A stretch of 64,000 bases of DNA, taken from the NCBI GenBank assembly GCA_027625915.1, contig JANTQA010000032.1, forward strand, positions 4,464,001-4,528,000. The letters run 5' to 3'. Below, one piece after another: positions 57,371 to 64,000 of the stretch. The notes beneath the pieces are model-generated. The model was not told where the DNA came from and did no database searches. It was given only the letters and a program-made list of their open reading frames with translations. The stretch's first letter is position 1. Every line of letters starts with the position of its first letter. The DNA is from Anaeramoeba flamelloides. Lineage: Eukaryota > Metamonada > Anaeramoebidae. Made by a program: the position numbers and the translations under genes.

Positions 57371-58298
57371 AATTGTAATTTTGAATTTTTTCATCTTGAT
57401 TATTTTTCTTAATAAACTCCTCTGGTTATTAGAACAAGTAAAAATGAACCATTTTTGATCGGATGATGGATACTTGAAAACGATTGTCTTCTTGCTACTG
57501 TTAATTGCAAAACAAAATGATTAAAATTTTAATTCAGCTTTCCAAAATAATCACATTCCAAGAATTAAAATAAATCATTAAAGTCCCAATTCTAAAAGTG
57601 TATTTAATAATTTTAGCGGTTTTTAATTGTGGAAAAATTTGAACAATTCCTGTTTTATTTAATTCTTTTATTGGAAACTTTAATGAAAATATTGTTCAAT
57701 TAATTTATCAACAAATAGTAAAAAGGTCAATCAATTTATTTGAAAACTATTTTTGTCAAAAAATAGAGAATAAGAAAATGAAAACAAAGTGAATAATTTT
57801 ACCTCTTTTTTCTTGAAAAACCAAAAGGTAAAAAAACATCTATTTGATTTGTCTTCTCAGTTTTGTTTAGAAAAGTTATAAGATATCTGTACTTTATGAA
57901 ATACAAATTTCTTAACTAATTAAAAAGTTAATTGAGATAATAAATGAATTTAGCACAACAAATAAATGAGGCTTAAAAAGATACCAAAAGAAATTTAATT
58001 AAAAAAAACCTTTGGAGTAATGAATAAACAAAAGAAAATGGATTTTCAATTTTCTTGACAGAGAACCAAAGGGAAAAACTCATTATTTTTCTGTAAAGAA
58101 AAACTGGATTAAAAAATAATATCAACTTTTTGCAAACAAGAACCCAAATCTAAAGAAAAATAAATTTCATGAAAAATCGAAATAGAATTTTATTACCATT
58201 TCACGAACTCAGCGTTTCCTGTACTTTTATTTTTATAATTTTGATTCCTACTCATTCACTCGACCTAAAATATTTATTTTTTTAAATTTTTTCTTTTT
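57371..58298. other. Upstream region of the CAP-Gly gene
   Basis: A+T-rich. No feature other than the T-rich leader just before the start codon. Confidence 0.5.
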
Positions 58299-61200
58299 AT
58301 GGATATTTCTATTAAATTAGAAAGTGTTATTCAAGTCTTCGGTTTAGAAGGAAAAGTAAAGTTCATTGGAAAAACCCAATTTTCACCAGGTGAATGGGTT
58401 GGGGTTGAACTAGATACAAAAAGTATTTCTTTTTATTTAAATCCTTTGTAATTTGTTCCAAAAAATTAAAAAAAATCTTTTGTTTTTTTCTTTTTCATTA
58501 TTTACTTCAAAAAGATGGAAGGAATAATGGATCTGTTCAAGGTGTCAAATATTTTGAGTGCCAAGAAGGACATGGCGTTTTTGTAAGACCATCACAAGTT
58601 GTCAATCAGGAAACAAAAAATTTCCATGAAAAACAAGGTAAGGAAAAAAATTTTTTTTCAAACTCCGATTCAAATAAAAAAGGAAAATCTTCATAAAAAA
58701 AAAACAAAAAAAAAAAAAATAATTCACAAAAAATTAAAAAATAAAATTTTAAGTGAGAAATCAATTTAAAGTATCACAAAAACTTTCTGGGCATTCACAA
58801 TTTGTAGAAAAATTAATACACGAAAGGAATTTTTTACTCGAGAAAATTGAAAGACTAAAAAAGTATTTAAACAAACAAAGCACCAACACAAACCAAGAAG
58901 AAAACGAAGAAGAAAATGAAGAAGAAAAAAAAGAAGTAAAAGAAGAAGAAAAAAAAGAAAAAGAAGAAGAATTACCAAATCTTGAAGATCTGCCACTAGA
59001 TACCGAAAGCTTACCACCACCAGATCTTGATGAATTACCAACAATTTCCGATTTGCCAGACCTACCACCAAACTCGGATGAAGAAAAAGATGAAAGTGGA
59101 AGTGGAAGCGAAAACGAAAGTGAAGAAGACGAGAGCGATGATGAATTAAACCAAAGCATTTCTGATTTAAAAAAAAAAATTCAAGAGCAATTAATCCAAC
59201 ATAATAACCTACTTGAAGAACAACAAACTTTGGAAAATAATATTGAACAAAAGAAAAAAGTTGTCGGATTTCGAAATTTGGAACATTACCAACAAATCTT
59301 AGAATTAATAAGAGCAAAAACAGAAGAGAGCAAAATTAAATATGAAAAAGAAACTCAAGTTGTAAATCAAATTGAAATTGAAAAAGAAAAATTAATACAG
59401 GAAACTAAAAAAGAAAGATCAAGAGTAGAAAAAATTGCCAGTAAGTTTTTGTTTTTCATTTTCTATCAAAAAAAAACACACATAACTTTTTTTTATCGTT
59501 TTTTTAAATACAACTTCCTTATTTGAATAATATAAAATTTGTTGAATAATATAATTTTTGTTGAAAAATATAAAATTTGTTGAAAAATAAAGAGAACAAA
59601 ATTTTCATTTCAGCTTTCCAAAATGATGCTTAAACGATCTTAGGGAAAAGGGAAACTTTTTAATACATTAGAATTATTTATATTATGGTTTCCCCTTTTT
59701 AGAACTGGGATTTTCACAATTGTTATTTAATTCTCAGATTTTGTTTTTTTACTTGGAAAAATGAAAGTTAATTTTGTGTTATTCATTTCCAAATTAACAA
59801 TAGTCATTTTAAAAAAGCGTGAAAAAAAAGTTTTCAAAAATAAACCTCATTCCAAAAATTTAGAAACACCCAAAATCAAAAATAGGCAAAAAAAAAACTC
59901 AATATAGTGTATTTTTTCAAACAGAATATTAAACCACATTTAAGTTACCCAGTATTAGTGTTTTTATAAGTAATCATTTTTATCCAAATAAAAAAAAAAA
60001 ATAAAAAACACAAAATAAAAATTGGTGTGTGTTTCCAAAATTATGAAACGAGGGGAACCAATAATTGTATTGTTAAGGAAGTGGGTACATTTACCATTTT
60101 GATAACTTTTAATTCAAAGAATATCTAGAAAGATACAGTCATCAGAAATATTTGGATCTTAATTTAGTTTTCTAAAATAACTAAAAAAGAAAGAGAAAAT
60201 GAAACGAGCTAAAAAAAAAGTATTGGTAAATTTGTTGAAATTTCACTAACAATTATTGATCGATCAAATGATTATATACAATCAACTAATTGTGTGTGAT
60301 TTTTCTATTTAACAAAACTTGGCATTAATCTTTTATCAATCATTGAATTATAAATCCAGATCTAAAGAAACAGATTATGTAACTGGAAAAAATGGAAACA
60401 AAAACAAAATAGAAAAGACAAAAAATGAAAATAACTAGTCTAAAAATCAAAATTATTTCCAAATTGAATGTAAAGTTTGGTATTATTATTCTTTACACTG
60501 TTTTAACTGTGTCCAAAATTTTGGAATCAGGTTTATAAAATAGATTTTGAACTTCAATAAACCTATTTTTAGGGCCTACTTAAAAAAAAAATTTGTTCAC
60601 ACTTTTTAAAAACCACTTTAAGTAATTAGCTTCTACCACAAATAAGTCTAAAATGAAAGTATGTTGTTATTGAATAAAAAATCATATTAGTGCTACATGG
60701 TTCAAATTTCTCAAGATAAATTTGATTAAGAAAAATAGTACTATTTGTTGATCTAATCAATTAAACCTGATCTTTGTATGAGTAAAAAACCCAAACAATT
60801 TTAGAAAAAAAGATGCGTTTCAAGACAAATAGATAATAATGAACCGAGTAAATAATATGAAAACTTCAAAGTTGAAAAAATATCTTTCTTAAATTTGCTT
60901 TGGAATGTGGATTAGTTTCTAAAAAATTCGATTTTTTTTAATTAAAATAACTTGTAGATTATTTTTACAAATTTTTTTCACATTTTAGAAATATATTGAT
61001 GTAAATAATTAGCTTAGAAAGGAAACAAAAGTAATCTATCTTTGTGCTTTTATGTTGAGGATTATTGAGTTAATCTTTGAAATTAAAAAATTATAAAAAT
61101 AATTACTTTTACAAGTTCTAAATCTAAATTATTAAATACCAAAATACATTCATTTTGGTTTATAATTTTTAGATTTGGAAAAGGAATTTAAAAAATATTC

Positions 61201-64000
61201 CCTAAAAATAAATTTTTAATTGTGATCATCACCAAAAAATCTAATTTATTGTGTAATAATATTTAGAATAGATTTTTTAGAGTCATTTAAGAAACCATGT
61301 GAACCATGCATCAATAATGTAATGTATTTTCAGTCATTACAACATACTTTGATTATCGACGAATTTATGGTTACACTAATCACTTAACGTTAAATTCTAA
61401 AAGTTAATTTTTTTTTTTTTTTACTTTTCACAAAAGAATTTATATTTAAATCTTTATTTGGTTTTTGTACTGAAAATAAACAAGTTATTTTATTAATTTA
61501 AGGAAATTGTTGATGAAAAAAATTTGAATTCTTTTTTCTAATTTGAAAAGCTAAATAAATAAATTTTCAAATTTTAATTCATTCAACAATATGAATTTTT
61601 TTTAAAAAAAACAAATTTAAATTGTTTAATAAAATGAAATTTTGGAAACAGGAATTATTTTGGATTAAAATATTTCTAATTTGAATGTTTTCTCAATGAC
61701 AAATTACTAAAGAGAATTTGGTAATATTTTATTTTTATTTCACTTAATCAATTAATTTCAACAATTTAATTATTGATCTTTCAAACCAAAAAATTATTTT
61801 TTTTATCCTAGATAATAAACTCCATTTCAAAAATTAACCGAACGTTCAATTGATTTTTCCAATATTTACTTTCGTTCAAATAAGTTTTAATTATAATTAA
61901 ATCTTTTTGTTTTTGATGAATAAAAATTCTCTTTTTAAAAATCGTTGGAAAATCGATGATTATTAATATTTTTTTTTTTTTGAGAAAAAGAAAAATATTT
62001 CTTAATGTCCACCTAATATAATAAACCATAATCATATTTTTTGGATTTATTCCTTATTTCAACCAAGATAAAAATTATTATTATGAATAAATTAATTAAA
62101 AAAAAATAATATTTTTCTTTCTCTTTAATAATTACCCAAGTATAAAATTAATATTATGAAAAAATATTATTTTCATTTTAGCAAACAATTAAATCAAATT
62201 TCTCACAAAAAATCTTTATTTTTTTCATAAATTTAAAAAATCAAAACTAATCGAAATTTTATGATCAAAAAGTAAAAAAATTTGATTGTTATAGAGATTT
62301 AAAAAGAATTTATTTGAAAATTTAATATTAAAATTCAGGATTTGATAACAATTTAATTTAATATTTCTTTGAATTCAATTAAAAACTCTTTTATTAATAA
62401 AAAAAAATTCATTAATTTTTTTTATACTATTGGTAGTAATTTAACGAATTAGTCTTAAAATTTAATGATTACTCAGAAAAAAATTATTTTTTTATAAACA
62501 CCATCCCAATAAGTGGTAAAAAAAGGTATGTTGAAATTTTTGAAAAATTTTTTGTGTTAAATCTTGTTGGTGATAAATAAAAAGCAAACCAATACTAAGT
62601 TTTAATTACGAACCCCCAAAACCACAAACACGATCCTTTTATTTAAAATTTTATCGTTCATAGTTTTTAAAGCAATTATGAATGTTTCAGTTGAGAGGTG
62701 GTTTTTTAGTATCTGCCTTTTTTTTTCTTGTTGATCTCGGATTTGCTTTTGCCCTTTATATTGTTTTTACTTTTGCTTTTTCTTTTATAATTTTCAAGTA
62801 ACCCATACCTTCAGTATCTCCAGTATCTCTCAGTATTAGCAAGTAACCACTTGATTTTTTTCTTTTGTAAATCTTCAAAACAATAAAAAGGAAATTCAGC
62901 CAGGGGAAAAAAATGGAAAAAAAATAAAAAAATACAAATATTAATAATTGATCAACAAATAGAATTTAGTTCTTAAAACAATGACATTGATTGTAAGATA
63001 AATAAAAAAAAAATTAAAATAATTTGAATTATTATGTAGTTCCATGTTTTTAACATTAAATAAGACTTTTTTCTTTAATATTTTTAATTTATGAAATGAA
63101 CTTAAATTTAATTAGAACTACTAAAGAAAATTACCAAAACGTTAAAAATATAGATTCATCTTTATTTATAAGGATGAAAAATTATATAACTTAATATAAA
63201 CATTTTTAAAACTAAAAAGCTGAAAAAGAGGAATAAATAGGAATCGAAATCAAAAGCAATTTTACTTTTGAATTTTTTCTACTTTATTAACGATTATTTC
63301 CTGTTGTAAATGCACTATATTTAATATCCTAAAACTTTAATTTTGTATTTAATTCTTAAATTTAAACAAAAAAAAACAAAATAAAATAAAATAGGTAAAT
63401 TGAAAAAAATTTTAAACCGTAGAGCTGAAGATGTAATTAAAATTGAAAAACAAAGACAAAAGATCTTGAGACATTTAGCAAGAACTGATACAATTCCATA
63501 CGAAAGTGTTAAAGAATTCCAAGAAAAAATCAAAAACTTAAAAGCCGATCTTAAAAGAACAAGAAAAAAGATCCTTGATATCCAAACAGGAAAATCTGAA
63601 AAAGAAATTATCATAGATTCAAGTAAGATTATTTTTTTTTTAATCTCATTTTCATCTTTTTCTAATTTCATTTTTATTTTTTTCTCTTTTAATTTTTATT
63701 TTTTTCTATTTTAATTTTTATTTTTTTTTTAATAAACATTTGGAATATTTTTTTGTTGAACTTTGAAATTTTTATTTAAAAATCAATAAAATTTTCAAAA
63801 AAATAAATAACCCAAAATTAATAAATTCTATAAAAAAAAAACAACAAAAAAATATAGTTTTAAAACCAGATGACGAAATAGATAAATCTGAGTGGAAGTT
63901 AAAAACCCTGCTTCGATATCCTGAAATTACAGAATTAAAAACTAGAATAAACCCAATGAACAGAATGATTCAATTTTCAAAATTATATGGTTCAACCAAA
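58299..64000 (+). CDS. CAP-Gly domain coiled-coil protein (3' end beyond window)
   Basis: Exons 58299-58422, 58515-58637, 58754-59440, 63395-63622 and 63858 to at least 64000; 435 residues are visible. The CAP-Gly domain spans about 8-73: [20 protein letters not shown], then [15 protein letters not shown] (43-57, the GKNDG signature as GRNNG) and [14 protein letters not shown]-Gly domains bind the EEY/F tail of tubulin and partner proteins, as in p150Glued, CLIPs and tubulin cofactors. A short coiled coil follows, then a Glu/Pro/Asp-rich acidic stretch (about 130-213), then a long coiled coil (214 onward) that continues through exon 4. The visible end ([16 protein letters not shown]) is not recognised. 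All junctions are phase 1. Donors are GTATTT, GTAAGG, GTAAGT and GTAAGA. Intron 3 is 3954 bp and transposon-bearing. A dynactin or CLIP-like role is plausible but unproven. Confidence 0.88.
59843..60533 (+). mobile_element. Tc1/mariner-like element with internal duplication
   Basis: Inverted ends AACCTCATTCCAAAAATTTA and AAAATTTTGGAATCAGGTTT with TA edges. The helix-turn-helix peptide SIGKFVEIS...TIIDR is present. It is longer than its siblings because about 156 bp lie between two ATGAAACGAG direct repeats (60043-60052 and 60199-60208). Confidence 0.8.
60600..61290 (-). repeat. Long dispersed repeat, inverted fragment
   Basis: The reverse complement matches about 8335-9070; landmarks are GAGAAATTTGAACCAT, TGTCTTGAAA and CACAATAAATTA. 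Non-coding, in CAP-Gly intron 3. Confidence 0.7.

Larger units (their letters stand above)
59441..63394 (+). other. CAP-Gly gene intron 3 (4.0 kb)
   Basis: Splits an Ser codon A|GT between two coiled-coil exons. It contains a Tc1/mariner-like copy and a long-repeat fragment. 61291-63394 shows nothing else I can support. Confidence 0.75.

Noticed and set aside
58761-59317. Two Ser/Leu-rich minus-strand frames
   Set aside because: Shadows of the acidic and coiled-coil exon of the CAP-Gly gene.

Overview
The window is nuclear DNA of a very A+T-rich eukaryote, most likely a free-living amoeboid protist. The signs are spliceosomal GT-AG introns, two eukaryotic-type tRNA genes, proteins full of Lys/Glu and Asn/Glu runs, and a trafficking and cytoskeleton gene set (VHS-GAT, ENTH epsin, CAP-Gly, BTB, lysosomal-type histidine phosphatase, VWA membrane protein). 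A BTB domain split by a long KE-rich insert is reminiscent of Anaeramoeba-like genomes, but that placement is inference. Every complete gene ends in TAA, and all reading frames are consistent with the standard code.

Layout. 1-3.6 kb: degraded LINE and hairpin repeats between a tRNA-flank repeat and tRNA-Gln(TTG). 5.07-6.6 kb: a TA-flanked MITE, then a single-exon BTB gene. 9.7-24.2 kb (minus): one VHS-GAT adaptor gene in five exons, with introns of 9.0 and 3.5 kb packed with transposons. 24.6 kb: tRNA-Gly(GCC). 24.7-31.2 kb: repeats only. 31.2-32.5 kb (minus): secreted VWA domain plus three membrane spans. 33-36.9 kb: nested MITEs and a hairpin-array element. 37.1-38.7 kb: histidine acid phosphatase with a newly recognised signal-peptide exon. 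42.0-52.2 kb: an epsin-like ENTH gene in five exons with two introns above 4 kb. 53.8-57.4 kb: repeats. 58.3 kb to the end: a CAP-Gly coiled-coil protein that runs out of the window, again with a 4 kb transposon-bearing intron.

Three genes (VHS-GAT, epsin, CAP-Gly) could be recovered only by joining exons kilobases apart. The joins are supported by domain continuity, by splice sites and by matching intron phases. VHS-GAT proteins and epsins both act in ubiquitin and clathrin cargo sorting, and CAP-Gly proteins act on microtubules. No operon-like grouping is seen.

The most unusual structure is a family of modular palindromes. Three interchangeable hairpin arm sequences open with TAGGTTTT or TAGCTTTT and close with AAAACCTA. 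They are joined by GCACTCTACGG-like linkers and arranged in seven arrays. Arms differ between copies but change together on both sides of a hairpin, which is covariation. The arrays sit inside a degraded LINE at the same site in two copies, inside a second dispersed element with conserved flanks, and once alone.
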